A stretch of DNA of 64,000 nt from Knoxdaviesia capensis. Its lineage: Eukaryota; Ascomycota; Sordariomycetes; Microascales; Gondwanamycetaceae. The translations under genes were made by a program, and so were the position numbers. The notes under the pieces are model-generated. The model had not been told where the DNA came from, did no database searches, and was given only the letters and a program-made list of their open reading frames with translations. Every line of letters begins with the position of its first letter. Within the stretch, counting starts at the first letter, position 1. Below are positions 1 through 12,951 of this stretch, one piece after another. The stretch is from NCBI GenBank assembly GCA_001510575.1, contig LNGK01000008.1:5573849-5637848 (forward strand), written 5' to 3'.

Positions 1-398
1 CACACACAAAGGCATTAACAGCCCACGAGGAGTAGTAACAGGGCTTAGGCCATGAGCTAGCACAAGATACACAATCCCACAAAGAGCAGAAAGCAGAAAA
101 TCAAACCAGACGGACCAAATGGATGTTTAATGATTCACTTCATAGACACCCCACCCTCTAACCCACCAGGATAATGACAGACTCCGCCAGAAAACACAGA
201 AAAAAAGAGATAGGAAAGAATATTAAAAGGAAATACAAGAAACGCCAGGACCGGTTTATCCCATTCATCATCCATCATCAGAGTGACAGATATCTGTTTT
301 TTAGGCAGAACACCTTTCTATCTTATGTGGTTTTTTTTCTATCCGTACTGAAAGTATTGTAGTGTGCCAGAAGGACACTTTGAGGAGGAGAGATAAGG
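1..398. other. 3' flank of ALG9, no gene seen
   Basis: AT-rich, low-complexity sequence downstream of the minus-strand ALG9 gene. Short open frames here are rich in Lys/Arg/Phe and show no domain. It probably holds the ALG9 3' UTR. Nothing else is supported. Confidence 0.5.
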
Positions 399-2463
399 CT
401 ACTTCTTGCGCTGAAGCAAGCAGTGGTATCCCCACTTCCGCCGGTACTCCTCCGGCACAAACGGAAGATCAGGGACCCACAGGGCGCGGGCAATGGGGTG
501 CGTGGCCGCGGTGTCGAGGAACGGCACGCACTTGATCTTCTGCCAGGTATCGGTATCGGCCGCGTAGTCGGGCTCCAGCTCCGTGGTGGGGACCGGAGTG
601 CCCGGGCCACGGTTGGGGAAGCGCGAGTCGACCAGGAACTTGCACTGCGACGTCGACGACAGGTACTTGCTGGGGTCCTCTTCGTTGCGGTCGTTCAGCC
701 CGCTGGTCGGCGTCCACGTGCCGCCCCAGAAGCCCACGCCGTACTTCGCCTCGTTGAACTCGCCCGGGAGCAGGCCGTGGAACTCGGAGCGCACAAACTT
801 GGCGTGCATGTCCCGCGGGAGGAAGAACGATGTCGGGAAGCGGTACCAGTCCTTGCCGTAGCACACAAAGTCGCCGCGGCCGCCGAGCGGAGTGCTGCCG
901 TCGACGCCCTCGTTCAGGGGCGAGTACAGCTTCATCGGGGCCGAGTACGCCTCGTACACACCGTAAATGCGGGCCGAGCTGATAATCACACTAGCCAGCA
1001 GCACACCCGTGGCAACGAGCAACTTGAGCTTGCCGGGAATCTTGGCCACGAGCGCGCCGGGCTTTGTGGACCCCATCGCGTACAGGAGAATATGCGACGC
1101 AATGGCGGCGTTGAGAACCAGGAACGGGTACATCGGGTACATGAAGCGTTCCTCTTTGTGAGGCTGCTTGGAGAAGATAGCCAGCCACATATAGAAGGGA
1201 GACAGGAACACAAGGGTGCGCAGGCCCGACTGGACTCCAATAGAGGACCGGACGAAAATCTTCTGCAGGATAAACAGCGGGAGAGACAACAGGGCCAGCA
1301 CAAACCAGATGTTGAAGTTCAGAGCCAGATTGCGGAAGTAAAAGGTCCACGGCTCGGTTCCGTAGAGGTTGGGACCGCCGGACTTTGAGAGGATGTTGTA
1401 CTCGACAATGTTCCAGGTGACGGCGATGATCTTGCGGTAGAAGAAGGTATTCAAGCAACTGTCGAAGAACTATGGGGGGAGAGCGTGGGTTAGCTGTTGA
1501 GTCTGTTATTTTGTATACAGATGGCGGAGATAAGATCGACAAATAACTTACCACCATGAGGAGGGCAGCCACAATACCACGGCCAATGCGGATAAACGAC
1601 TGGAAGAAGCTCTCGGTGCCTCCCAGCCAGCCCAGGAGGAAATCCTCAGCAAGGAATGGCAGGCACAGAGCTCCAGCAAACGGCCATCCGAACACGGCAC
1701 CAAACCAGAAGGCATAGAGGCCCAGCGAGGTGCGCACACCACCAGCCCAGTTGAGAAAGGCGGCGGTTCCGAGAATGCTCGTGTACATGGCAAAAGTCGA
1801 CGGCAGGTAGGCCGTGCTGGCATGGAAGAAGCCGGGGCTGGTGATAGCAATGATCAGGTACAGCATCGACACGCGGCCGTTCAGCGTTAGGCTGAGGTTT
1901 CGGAACAGCACCGTCTGGCACAGGGCGCACACCAGCGCAAAGAAGTAGCGCAGGAAGTAGAACTCGCTGACCTTGTTGGGGCGCGGGAGCAGGCGGCGGA
2001 GGTTGGCCACCAGAGCGTGGACGGCAATGTAGGTCCAGCTCCGCAGGCCGTACTCGGGCGAGTACTCCCACGTCTGCAGGCCGTAGCCATGCGAGAGGTA
2101 GTGCGTCGGCTCCCAGTAGTTGTAGGTCTCGTCGCAGTCGTTGATGGGCGAGAAGAGCGCCGAGATCAGGTTCGCGCCGAAGAACCAGTAGAAGGCCGTC
2201 TTGGGTTCGATGGGGAATCGCGAAGGTTTTCTGCAGGAGGAGTCGGTCCGTCAGTTATCTAGATCGCAGTGGGATGAGGTCACGTCGCCCGGACTCGGAT
2301 CGGCGATTCTAGCCGGGACAAACGCCATCAAGCGCGCTTCGGGGACTTACTTCCGCTTCGCATGGCTCGCGTCGGGATGGGTAAATGCCGCCTTCGCCGG
2401 CGCCGGAGAAGGAGCCGCAGCCGCAGCTTTGGCGGCACTGCTACCAGTTTTTTTAGGAGGCAT
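399..2463 (-). CDS. ALG9: Dol-P-Man:alpha-1,2-mannosyltransferase ALG9
   Basis: ER multispanning GT22 enzyme that adds alpha-1,2-mannoses from dolichol-phosphate-mannose to the lumenal lipid-linked oligosaccharide used for N-glycosylation. Three exons on the minus strand: 2463-2351, 2230-1552 and 1469-399, giving 620 residues, near the family length. Introns carry GTAAGT donors and CAG/TAG acceptors. Exon 1 encodes an Ala/Pro-rich, Lys-containing cytosolic tail. Exon 2 carries the family motif DETYNYWEPTHYL just after the first membrane segment, and several hydrophobic helices. Exon 3 holds GPNLYGTEPWTFY and the HKEERFMYPMYPFL motif typical of GT22 enzymes. The start is the first ATG in frame and the splice phases agree. 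It is divergent from NAF1 and shares a 0.9 kb promoter region with it. The family is read from motifs; ALG12 or PIG-B are less likely because of the GPNLYGTEPW segment. Confidence 0.95.
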
Positions 2464-3375
2464 CGTTTTCAAGTCTCTCTTTGTATGGTATGCTTAGGAC
2501 ACACCAGATGTTAGGAGGGAATGAATGTCTCACAACGGCAAGGGTTCAATGAAGTCTTATAAACAGGACGGACATAGAAATGAGGAATTAGGGAAGAGAA
2601 AGAAAACAAAATATAGTGTCAATGAGGCTACACATGTAAGATTATTAACCTCCCTTTGTCAGCCTCTTTTTCCCCTGAATGATTGATGTGCGTGTGGGTG
2701 AGGAAAAGCTGAAGTTTTGGGGGAGCTGAAGCTGAAGCTGAAGTGTTAAAAGCTGTTGGGGGAAAAAGTGGGATGTTGAACCCCGGGAAAACTGGGGGAG
2801 AAAGCTGTACATGGGTCAGCATTGGATACTAGGGTTAGGGTTCGGTATGCTCTCTTTAGAACGAAAAGAAACTTGGGGCATCAGACATAAGACTGAAGTC
2901 GTGATCTAGGGGGGGGAAAGAATATCTGCTTTTGCATCATCGTCCTCGTAATAGACAGTTTCCACAACCCTAACTTTAAGACTAGATTCACATTTGACCT
3001 GTCTAATAAGGTTTGAGTGTCCAATGGCTTTCTAGATGCCTCATTCCCACCCCGAAATTATTAAGTGCGTGGAACAGAATCACATGAAAGCAATTGATGT
3101 GGATTTACTGGAATTCCTTATCTTATCTTGATATGACCTTATCTACAATCTTATCTCCTTTTTTTTTTTTTTTTTTGCTTCCTTCACTATCTTAATATTT
3201 TCCTTGACTTCTATTCTTCACTCACGAGCAGCAAACCTATTGCTTCTTCTTCCATAATTCTCCACGATATCTCCTGTGTTTCTTTCTCCTCATATTTCAC
3301 CTCACTTTTTATCACATGAACTTTTACCATTCCCTTCACTGAGACCGAATTGATCATCTGTAAAGAAAGCCGCAA
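2464..3375. promoter_or_regulatory. Divergent ALG9/NAF1 promoter region
   Basis: A 0.9 kb spacer between two diverging genes. It contains a GAAGCT repeat around 2725-2746, CCCTAA/TTAGGG-type motifs at 2830-2842 and 2966-2974, four GATAAG motifs at 3117-3155, an 18-T run at 3159-3176, and a pyrimidine-rich leader before the NAF1 ATG. No coding sequence is convincing. Confidence 0.6.
3117..3155 (-). promoter_or_regulatory. Cluster of four GATA-factor motifs
   Basis: CTTATC (reverse complement GATAAG) starts at 3117, 3122, 3138 and 3150, four times in 39 bp, immediately before a T18 run. GATA zinc-finger factors of fungi (nitrogen, iron and light regulators) bind HGATAR. Binding here is inferred from the motif only. 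Confidence 0.4.
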
Positions 3376-5196
3376 ATGTCTTCCTCAGACGTCCCTGCTC
3401 AGGGCCTTCCTCAGGCCACTGAGCCAGGCACTCTGCAGGTTGGAGACATTAAAATGGAGGACACCGACGTTGCTGTTGACATGACTGGAACTGACGCCGC
3501 TGAGTTGAACATCTTGATTGCTCAAGTTCCCCAGCCGGATCCTGTTGAGGGTTCCTCTCGCACCGAGGCTGCCAGTGACTCGGGTGAGGTTGAGATGCAG
3601 GATACCCACGATGGCGCACATGTGTCGAACGGGTTGCCTTCGGGTGCCGCCCCGGAGCTTACTGATGCTCTGGAGGCCGCGTTGGCCGCCCTAGACGAAC
3701 AGGCCGACACTACTACCGCGGCTTCTCTCCCCGCGACTCTCACGACTCCTCTTCCCCCTACTACGACCGCGACGCAATCCGTTGCACAGGCCGACACTGA
3801 CGTTTCCGATACGCCTCCTCCCGTTGTCAACAACACCTCTACAGCCCCGCTTCTTCTTACCGACACGGCTCAAACCGGCGACGCTACTCAGAACGGCGAC
3901 ACCGCCATGGAGGTTACCGCCCCGACCACCGCAGACGCAGGCGAAGCTGGGGCCACAGGCGAAGCCGAATGGGAGGTCGATTCGTCGCCGTACGAGTCCT
4001 CATCGGACTCCAGCAGCTCCGATAGCTCCGACGAAGACGACGATGAAGACGGCGAGTTGCTCGGCATCGAAGAGACAGCCCGGCTGCTCATGCAAGTCGA
4101 CGACGAGTCTGACGACGACGGCGCCGAGCGCGGCGCGCGCACGGTGCGCACCAAGAACGAGCTTGCGGAGCCCGCGGTCCCGCGGCCCGCGATCACGCTG
4201 ACGGCCAACGACCCGATCGAGCCGCTCGGCGTAATCCAGCAAATCGTCGACAACATGGTGCTGGTGCAGGCGTACACATCGGGCGAGTACCGCGTGCTCG
4301 ACGCCGGCTCGGTGCTGTGCACGCCCGACCGCGCCGTCATCGCCGCGGTGTCCGAGCCTCTCGGCAAGGTCTCCAGCCCGCTGTACCTCGCCTACCTGGA
4401 GTCGGCCGCCCTGCTGGCCGAGCTCAACCTGGAGGTCGGCTCGAAGGTCTGCTACCCGCCGGGCCACGCGCACTACGTGTTCACACAGGCGCTCAAGAAT
4501 ATGAAGGGATCGGATGCGTCGAATATACACGATGAAGAGGTTGGTGGGGATGAGGTGGAGTTTTCCGATGACGAGAAGGAGGCGGAGTATAAGCGCCAGA
4601 AGAAGATGGCGCGCAAGGAGCGTGCGGCCGCTGCGGGAGGTCCGGCCGGGAACCGCAATGCTGGGCACCCCGGTGGTGGCGGCGGCAGTGGCGGCGGCTC
4701 TGACGACGATGGGCCGTACAAGCGGCTCACGCGCCCCGCGTCGCTGGCTGCTGGCCCGGCGTACGCCAATAGCCGGGAAGAGTCGCCGCCTCGCTCTGGC
4801 AGCTCGCGCGGAGACCGGCGCGATATCCGCGGGGGTAGTATGCGTGGTGGTGGTGGCAGAGGCCGTGGCGATAGCGGCCCGGGAGGACGTGGTGGATTCC
4901 GTGGTGTTCGCGGTGGAGGCTATGGCGATGGAGGGTACCGCCGTGGTGGGTATTCACAGCCGCCTGGCCCGCGCGGCGGCTTCCGGGGTGGTCACGCGCA
5001 GTCCCGGGGCGACTACCAGGGCCACAATGGCCCCAGCAACAACCAGTACCAGCATCACCAGGGCCAGAACCAGCACTTCCAGCAACAACAACCCCCTCAG
5101 GCGTACAACCAACAACAGTACACCCAGTACCAGACCCAGCCGTCGCAACAGCAACACCAGCACCAACACCAGCAGCAACACCAGCACCAACAGCAC

Positions 5197-5231
<35 letters not shown>

Positions 5232-5658
5232 GCAGCAACAGCCTGCTCCCAACGCGTACGGCTTCAGCGCACATCAATTCTCCGCCCCCGCCGCAGCCCC
5301 ATCCACAAACAACCCCCCCTCGGCACAATTCAACCCCTTCGCCTCGATGCAGTTCAACCAGCAGCTGGTCGCCGCAGCCGCCAGCGCGGGCCTGTCTGTG
5401 CCGCCGCCCCCGCCGGCGAATCTGCACAACATGTTCCCCCCTAGCGGAGCGCCCGCTTCGGCCCAGCAGCCCCAGCAGCAGTTGTTCAGCCCGGCGCTGC
5501 TGGGCTTGCTCGTGCAGGCCCAGGCCATTGCCGCTCAACAACAGCAGCAGCAGCAGCAGCACTCAGCTGGACACGGCCAGTACGGCAATGGTGGCGCTGG
5601 TGGCGGCTCTGGTGGTGCGCCCCCTCCACCGCCTGGTTCCTCAGCGTACCGGCCTTGA
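3376..5658 (+). CDS. NAF1: H/ACA ribonucleoprotein assembly factor NAF1
   Basis: Nuclear assembly factor for H/ACA snoRNPs (pseudouridylation guides), which is replaced by Gar1 on mature particles. Single exon, 760 residues, ATG at 3376. The N-terminal 240 residues are acidic and Ser/Thr-rich. The Gar1/Naf1 beta-barrel lies at about residues 275-375 and includes PIEPLGVIQQIVDNMVLVQA and VGSKVCYPPGHAHYVF. It is followed by an acidic/Lys-rich helix, a Gly-Arg-rich RGG-like region (about 470-540), a Gln/His-rich region (about 560-640) and a Pro/Gln tail. RGG and Q-rich tails are common in fungal NAF1 but this one is long. The pyrimidine-rich upstream region with T18 is typical of a fungal promoter and leader. 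Gar1 itself is excluded by the length and by the acidic flanks. Confidence 0.93.
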
Positions 5659-7089
5659 AACGCATGACCAAAGACAGTAGGGAGCGACATTGTTTCTGGT
5701 TAAGGATCTTGGGACTTTTGATTTTTGACTTTTCTTTTCTTTTTCGGCATAGGGAACTGGTGTTTTAGGAGGCCACACACATAAAAAACTTGGGATTCTG
5801 GGACCGATTACTGGGCGGAAAAAGAAAGATACTCGTTTACGTGTATATGCTGGTTGATAGATACGACTACACTCAAAATCAAAGGGCCGGCGTTTCTCCT
5901 GGTACACACATCTTTTGCTCTAACGCAAACCCTTTTTAAATGGCTTGTCTGTTACTCATATGCTTGACCTTTGGATTTTCGATGTCCCCGGATTTCTCCA
6001 GGGTGCTTTGAATCAGAATAAGTAACACACATGGAAACTCGTCACGTACTCACTTGCTCGATATCATTATCTCGCCTCAGGCGGTGGATACAACAGGGCA
6101 ATCGGAGCGGGCCGCGTTGATATTCAAGGCAAACGAGTGAGACAAAAAAAAAAAAGAAAAAAAGAAACTCAAACGAATCGCTGCCGTGTGAACATGAACT
6201 AGTCCAAGCGTGCGCCGGAGAAAAGAAAACGCGAACAAACAGCTGACCGCAGATTCATTCCTGGACTCGGACCCGCGAACCCTAAGACGTAGACATCCCG
6301 GGTTCACGATATGTCGGGGCCCGCGGCTCCCACGAATGAAGTTGACGGAGCGGGGGCCGCTAAACCTTAAGAGCCGATAAGCCGAGCCGCGAACACGCCG
6401 AATTCTTTTTGTGCTCCGGTTCTTAGTGCCCGCAGGTGCCCACGATAGGTACGCAAGCCGATTTGGGGGGGTTTCTTCTCCTTTTTTGTTCCTTTCATTT
6501 TTTCTTCTTCTTTTCTTCTTCTTTTTTTCTTCTTTTCTTTTCTTTTCTTTTTTTTTGGTGAGCAGGTGGTATTCCCAATTGCCACAAGCTAGCTAACCAG
6601 ACCATGAAAGAAATCTGGAAGGAAAAAGAATGCAAACATCTGCAGAGCGCGAAGCCTTCGTCCCCAGTCCAGTCAGTCTGGCCGTGAAATTTCCGCCAAA
6701 GTCCCACGCAACAGCAGTGACGCTTGTCCCTGACTTCCTGGTTCTCACCGATTTCGGTCCATGCTCCGTGCGTGGGTGGGAGACCCGGGGCTAATGGGCT
6801 CCGGCGGTCACTCGGAGCCGAATTTTCTTTTCTTTTTTTGAAACTGGGATGTTCTTGGCTGGTTGGCCCTCAACGCCCTATTGAACACCCAGCGGCCAGC
6901 TCGTCGGCCTGGGCCACCATCGCGGCTGTTGCGCCATTATGGCAGCTGGGACGAGACCCCCGCATGGCCTCACCTGAAGGTTAAGGCTACCGCCGCCAGC
7001 ACAGGAGACCACGCCGGTCACGTGTTGGGTTCGTTCGGAAGGAGGAGCTTGGTGTACTCCACGCATCAGTTCAAGCAGAGAGACAGAGA
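5659..7089. other. Intergenic, no gene seen
   Basis: NAF1 3' flank and gene-poor DNA. A nearly pure pyrimidine (TTC/TTTTC) tract lies at about 6478-6556. Open frames are low-complexity (Lys/Glu or Phe/Ser runs) and are not credible genes. Confidence 0.5.
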
Positions 7090-7835
7090 TAGAGACGGGG
7101 AGAGCCTCATTCTGTATAGGGCGGGTATGGTCGGTGGCACTTTTAGGCACTGGCCCAGTGATGATTGGCACACATGCCATCTATGGGCCGGACGGCCGCG
7201 AGATGGCGTTCCCGGCTGCGCATGTCCCGGCCGAGAGCAGCCCTCATCTCATGGTGTCTATCAAGACTACCGGATTCACCGATCACCCTGATTGCGATAT
7301 CGATGGCGAGCAGTCCTTTCTGGGGTATCTTGGAGGAGATCCGTGCTGGTTGGCCGGAGGGCGTGCCCAAGGAGAACGGCACGTTCCGGGACGCAGTTGT
7401 CAACCCTGTCCCTGGGTTTGAGGAGAGCTCTGCGGTTTTTGGGGCGGGTGGAGGGGTTGAGATCGACCGACGACTGTGTCACTGTACAAGATTGATAGAG
7501 CGAACTGGGCCCGGAGGTAGCAGACCAAAAGCACTTCGTCTGTCTGCGACTGTGTACTGCGCGCCGAAAGGACAGTTGCCCCAATATGAATACCCAATGT
7601 CAGCCACAGAGAGCGTTTCGATATACAGCGTAATAGTGGATTTTGGAGGGGCAGTCTTCCACCGTGCAAAAAGAGAGGGAGAAAGGTCACCGGATATGAG
7701 ATGGCAGGAGACGGGACAGAAATGACATCTGTCGACGGGCAATTGAACCCGGCCGATTCAGTGGCGAGCGTGGGAACTCCGAGCGAGCTCTTTGAAACAC
7801 ACGAGGTTGTGGCCGATGTGAACGGATAGAGAAAA
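7090..7835 (+). pseudogene. Coding-like segment, possible gene relic or missed multi-exon gene
   Basis: Three adjoining plus-strand stretches read like protein, but in different frames. The first is about 7134-7380 (contains GTHAIYGPDGREMAFPAAH and GFTDHPDCDIDGEQSFLG). The second is about 7318-7475 in another frame (contains WPEGVPKENGTFRDAVVNP and VPGFEESSAVFGAGGGVEID). The third is 7701-7829, a 42-residue frame starting with ATG and ending in TAG (ends ELFETHEVVADVNG). Codon choice resembles the real genes nearby, unlike the surrounding intergenic DNA. I do not recognise the family. It may be a lineage-specific gene with small introns, a decayed gene, or chance. No start or splice model could be fixed. 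Confidence 0.2.
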
Positions 7836-9895
7836 GAACTACCAGCAGTTGGTATAGAGGCCTGGGTCAGCATGATCTTAACATATTTCGAGGATTCGCA
7901 GTTCTCCATCTGCCTCCTTCTCCTGATTGATTTTGCACTTCCAGTCCTTCGAACCAAGTTGAGGGCGAGTGTCTCGCCAGAGGGAATCCGGCGCAGGCAA
8001 AGTGCCAACGCCGCCCCGGCCGGCATGTTGAAATACTACGACGGGCAAGAAACCACCCAGAACAAGCCCAGCAGATGACTCAACATGTTTCTCCGGCGGA
8101 GTCATCTCTTCTCGCTCAGGTCCGCAGGGGCACATCGGCCGCAACGCGGAATCACCGGACCGGCCATGCCCGGCTTCGCCTGTTTTCACGGAGCCAGATG
8201 CCCTTCAGTCTATGAATCTCGGTAGATTTCCCTATATGCACACAATCTCTATGCCTCGGTTTCCCTGTCTTTGCTATAAATAGCCTTTGGGGGGGGGGGG
8301 GTCTCACACGATGTGAGACACTGAGTCAAGTCATCCTGCTTATATCAGATTTGGTCTTTGAAGTTAGAGGAAGGCAGTAACTCGGAAAAGAAATAGGTTC
8401 CTGGTTGTGACTCTCGTGTTTCACATTGCTTACTGCAATTCCTCAGCTTGTACTGCACATGCCCCCAGAAGCAGTAATACGTACCTTAGCCCTCAGTGTC
8501 TTGAGGGTTCTATTCATAAACATTCAAAGAAGCCAACAGAGACAATCCTAACCCCAACCCTAACTGCAGCAAACATCACCAATTGCCGGGTCTTAGTTGC
8601 ACATACGTAGTCGAGACAAGGATGGTTCCACACTCAATCAGGAAACTGGGAAGACCACATGAGGGCCAGTGAAACTCTGGATATCCAAGTCCCTATACGT
8701 GCAGCCGATGAATCTCCATGTTCGTGCCCTGCCCCGCAGACCCTAAGATACACAAGATTACGGTCTACCGGGGAGCAGTTAGCGAGCGAACTCACGAAGA
8801 GGGGAAGGAGCGGGGAAGCCTAGATTCCCACCGAAAGCGAACAAGGGCCCATCGAACACCACAGAGGTTCGTCCAAAATGAGACACTCTTTTTCAACAAC
8901 ACAAGTTCTTGCTTGCTCTTTGACGCTCTTTTTAGACCTTGCTTAAGCAACGGAGAAAAGAAACGAGATTAGGGTCGGTTAGCCCGGAGAAGCGTCAGAA
9001 GAAGGGGAAAGGAGATTAGAGGAATATGAGTTGCCTCTTTCTATTTTGTGCAAAAAATAAAAAAAAGACAGAGAGAAAGAGGTCTGACCGCCGTTGCGGT
9101 GATTCAAGCCTCGACGAACGAGCCTGTGGAGACATCGAGGATTCCGTCGAGAGCTGTAAAAGACAAAAACAAAAAAAACCAACCTATTTACAGGTGAAGG
9201 AGGTCCGTGTTGTGGGCTGCAGGTTGCTCACGAGCACACCTTCAAATCGTAGGCCGGAAAACCGAGATTGCGCCATGCTTGTGATTGTGATTCAGCCAAC
9301 AAAACGGTGTGAGAAACGCAGAGTCCGTGCTCGAAGATTCTGTCGATCCTGTTCAGGCTCGGGTTGGCTGCAGACGTGACGGAGGACAAGAGAGAGAGGA
9401 TGTGTGATACGCTTGTGATTGCAGCGGTGAACGGCATGATCGTGGATTGGCTTTCAACTCGTTTTGCGTGGGCGTGCTTTGGGAGACTTGCCTACTCGGT
9501 CCACGATTCTTCTTCGACGCTGTAGATAAGCATCGTTAAAAGGCTCTCCGTATGCGGTGTGGCAGACCAGATGCTCGTGCTTGGGGACCTACGCCGTTCA
9601 GCTGTTCGAAGTCCTGTTCTTGGAGGGAGCCGATACTACGTGTGAAAAATGGCTTTCTCTCTCTCTGGCTCTGAGAGGGCAGTTTGCTGTTGATGTTGTT
9701 TGTGAAATAAAGCGGTCTGTGTGGTTGCTGCTGATGCCAAGTGCCCGTGTGTTCCCTCTTCCTTCGTGTGCGCAAACCAGTCCGAGTCCGCCAAGGGGGG
9801 GATTGGCCGATGGCTGCAGTGTGGTCGGATCCTGATGTAACGCTGAGAGCTGTGAACTGGCGAATGGGCTGATGGTGTGGGTGTGCTTGACCGCC

Positions 9896-9953
<58 letters not shown>

Positions 9954-12949
9954 TGAAAACGGGTTTCTGTGGCTGTCGAATCAGTCCGTGCATTCGCGGA
10001 GGCGAGGCTTGAGAGCGAAAGTCACGGTGGCACGCGTCTGAGTATCCCCCGCGTTGGCATGCTGCTTGTCGTCGGTTGATGTTTCTCTTCTTATCGATAC
10101 GATAGACCAAAAGCTAAATAAAACATGGGTTCCGTATATGGAGATATCTGTCAGTCTGCGACGATGGTGTCTTTTCCATCTGGCTTAGTCCGGAGCCGAT
10201 CTGTTCAGAAGGGGCAAGCAGTTAAAGAGAATAGCTGAGATTCTTCGGGCGTTGGAATGTGCCTAGGATTGACTAATCCCAGTGGCTGTGACATTGATCT
10301 TGGGCAGACAAGGACGCTAGACCGTTCGAATTATAGCGTGGCTGTTTGTCGGATCTTGTGATTTTGGTGCATCTAGCTATTTGGGGATTTATAAAGAACA
10401 TTTGGGATGTTTCAGCTTGGAGGGGCAGGGTGGATACGAAGAAACGAAGAGGTGTGGATGGATTGGAGAAAAATGGACTGCATGGCTTTGGGTGGGCAGT
10501 CAGCCGGTGAAAGTTCCTGGTCGAGATAGAGATTTCGCACTATGGTAGGGTTAGACCCTCCAATTGGTGGGCGGTGCTAGGTGCCGGAGCGATGTGATTG
10601 CTGCACAGATCGTGCAGGCACGAAAATAAGTGCCAGTGGGTGGTGCCTCCTTCTCTCAGCTTCACGCACTACCACCCAGCGGCCCGACTGCATCGTGCCG
10701 CGTGTGCGTTTGGACTTATCAGCCGTACACACACTGTTTATTGCTTCCTTTTTCGGTGTTTCTGGTCTGTGAAAACGAGTGTGATGAGGGGGCTAGGGAA
10801 TTCACTCGTGCCGTTTGATGTGATCATCTGGCGGTGGCGGAACAAGTCCAAGGATCGGCAGAGTTTTAGCAGAGCCCTTTTTTGTTTGGTGCTTGGTAGA
10901 TCGTAACATGGTGGGTGAGTTGTGAGTTGGCCATGGGCACGTTCTTGGGAGGGCCGATAAGATTGGGGGGCGATAGACAAGGACTTGGGTGGTTATTGGC
11001 CGTGATGTTGTATGAGGATTTGTGGTCTACAACTGCAAAACAGTGCTAAGCCTAACTGTGGTATGAAGATCAACAGGGAGAAACGCAAAGATGGTGGCTC
11101 ACGGTGAAAAAAGCGTGTTCCAAGTAAACGATGCTACAGATGGTGAGAAAAGTGAGCAAATCCCCCGTGATTTATCGGGAGTGGTGTGGTGGTTAGCACT
11201 TGCTATGCTTTTTCCTATAGGGCGGGGGAACGGGGGGGGGGGGGGGCTTCTCTCTTTCCACTTCTATGAAGTGGTGGTGGGAGCAACCACAAGGTTTCGG
11301 CGGGAGAAGGCGCAAACAACAGCATCTTGTTGTTGTTCCTGCTTCTAGCCAGGCAGGTACCACCTGCCGCCAGCCAATAGGAAGGCGCGTGCCCCTGGAC
11401 TGAGAGGAGATTTCTTGGTCATGCAGGAGCAGGGGTACCGAAGGGCCAGCCCCACATAAACGGGTTTCACTGCTGTGATTAGCCGACTGCGACCAGGATG
11501 CAATTCTGCTCCCGGGTCTCGGGCCCTCTTCGCTAGAAGGATGCTGCAGGTACCGGGCGCAAAGTACCTTATCTGCGTCGAAAGGATACATACTGTACAA
11601 TGTTGGAGGCCAAGTCACTAACACGGTTGGAGTCAGAGAGCGGGGCTTCCGTCAGCAAACGTGAAGGAAGAGGGCTATACGGTACTGTATACTATAGTAC
11701 AGTGCCCCTCACTGAAGTTCTTCTCTGTTGGCCCCTTGTCGTAGGATCGGGCGACAGATGACTGTGCGGTGGGGGAACTGGGTAAAATTGCAGGCCAGAC
11801 CCGGTTTCTGCGAGAAAAGGAAATGCGATAATACGAGTATAAATTTCAGTACAACATAAGTCGGATCTCTTATGAACAGCGAGAAGACAAAAAGACGCAG
11901 TGCAACTTCCAGATAGGGACGGCTCCTGATACAGGAATGTGTCATTGACTTTGCACAGGACGGTTTGTACCACCATTCTGGATTATCTCGGGGGATGAAT
12001 TGTCAAGTACGTACTACTGCGACATAAGTCCGTCATAGACCAGCGATCCAAAAGCACGTTAACTTTCTCCCATTTTCTTGACGTTAGTGTGCTGCTAAAA
12101 ACTCCGGTGTTTGGTGTTTGACACTTCTGCACCTTGGGGCAGCAGCGACACATAAATTTTGGGGTCAAGCTCGTATCGACCTCAAAAAAATCCGGAGCTG
12201 AAAAATGGTCAAGTCTCGGCCGATTCGCTTCTCTGTTTTCTCCTTGTTTCTTCGTTTTAAGAGACGCAAATCTTGCTCCGCCTCCGCCAAATAATGAAGC
12301 GGAAACCGTGACAGAAAGAGCGCTGCTGTTAGTTAGTGTTCTTCTAGAAGCCTAGCCTGCCTTTACCTGAACTTAGCACAGCTTCCTTCCTATACAGTCG
12401 AGCCTTCTGTTGAAGCTATTTTTATCGCGAGATCTATGAGGTGGATGGAATCGCATATTTCATGCTGTATCTAGCTCATTTATCGACAGTATGAGCGCAC
12501 AACGGCCGGCGTTATCTGGAGTACGGCTAATTTGTCGCCATGGACCCTTTGCGCACAACCTGGTGATTGATGATGCAGGAATCCGTGCGCTTTTCATAAT
12601 TTGACCTTCTCGCTGTTGGGGGCTCCACCAAACAGACAGACAGGAAGAAGTTGGCTGGTGGTGTGGTGGCACTATCATGGGAATACTTGCACTATCGTCC
12701 GGTATCCATAGTGTGGTGCTATATTAACTTGAGGGAGTGCTGCTTCACTAACCGATCTAAGGTTTGTTGCGCGTTTGCAATGCAGAGAGAGAAAAACTTC
12801 CGTTGCATGCATGCACAGCAAGAAAAAAAAACAAAAATAAACCGAATGATCAAACGTTTAAATTGGAGTAGGTACTTAACTGAGCCTGAAATTTGCCCGT
12901 TATGCACGCGGGAAATCCGTGCTGCAGTTGGCTATTGTTGGTCTGCAGC
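7836..12949. other. Gene-poor intergenic region
   Basis: About 5 kb without a supportable gene. It holds a G run at about 8289-8301, a CCCTAA-type motif at 8547-8564, a long AG microsatellite at 9901-9942, a G run at about 11231-11246, and a small imperfect palindrome around 11680-11702. Open frames are short or low-complexity on both strands. Confidence 0.5.
9901..9942. repeat. (AG)21 microsatellite
   Basis: An uninterrupted AG dinucleotide run of 42 bp. On the minus strand it gives a Leu-Ser run in a long open frame (9598-10110), which is therefore not evidence of a gene. Confidence 0.9.
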
Positions 12950-12951
12950 TA

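Noticed and set aside
7741..7770. Possible tRNA T-arm (GGGTTCAATTGCCC on minus)
   Set aside because: The flanking bases cannot form a T stem, and no A box or acceptor stem was found.
9598..10110. 170-codon minus-strand frame
   Set aside because: Its core is the (AG)21 microsatellite read as Leu-Ser; the rest has no recognisable content.
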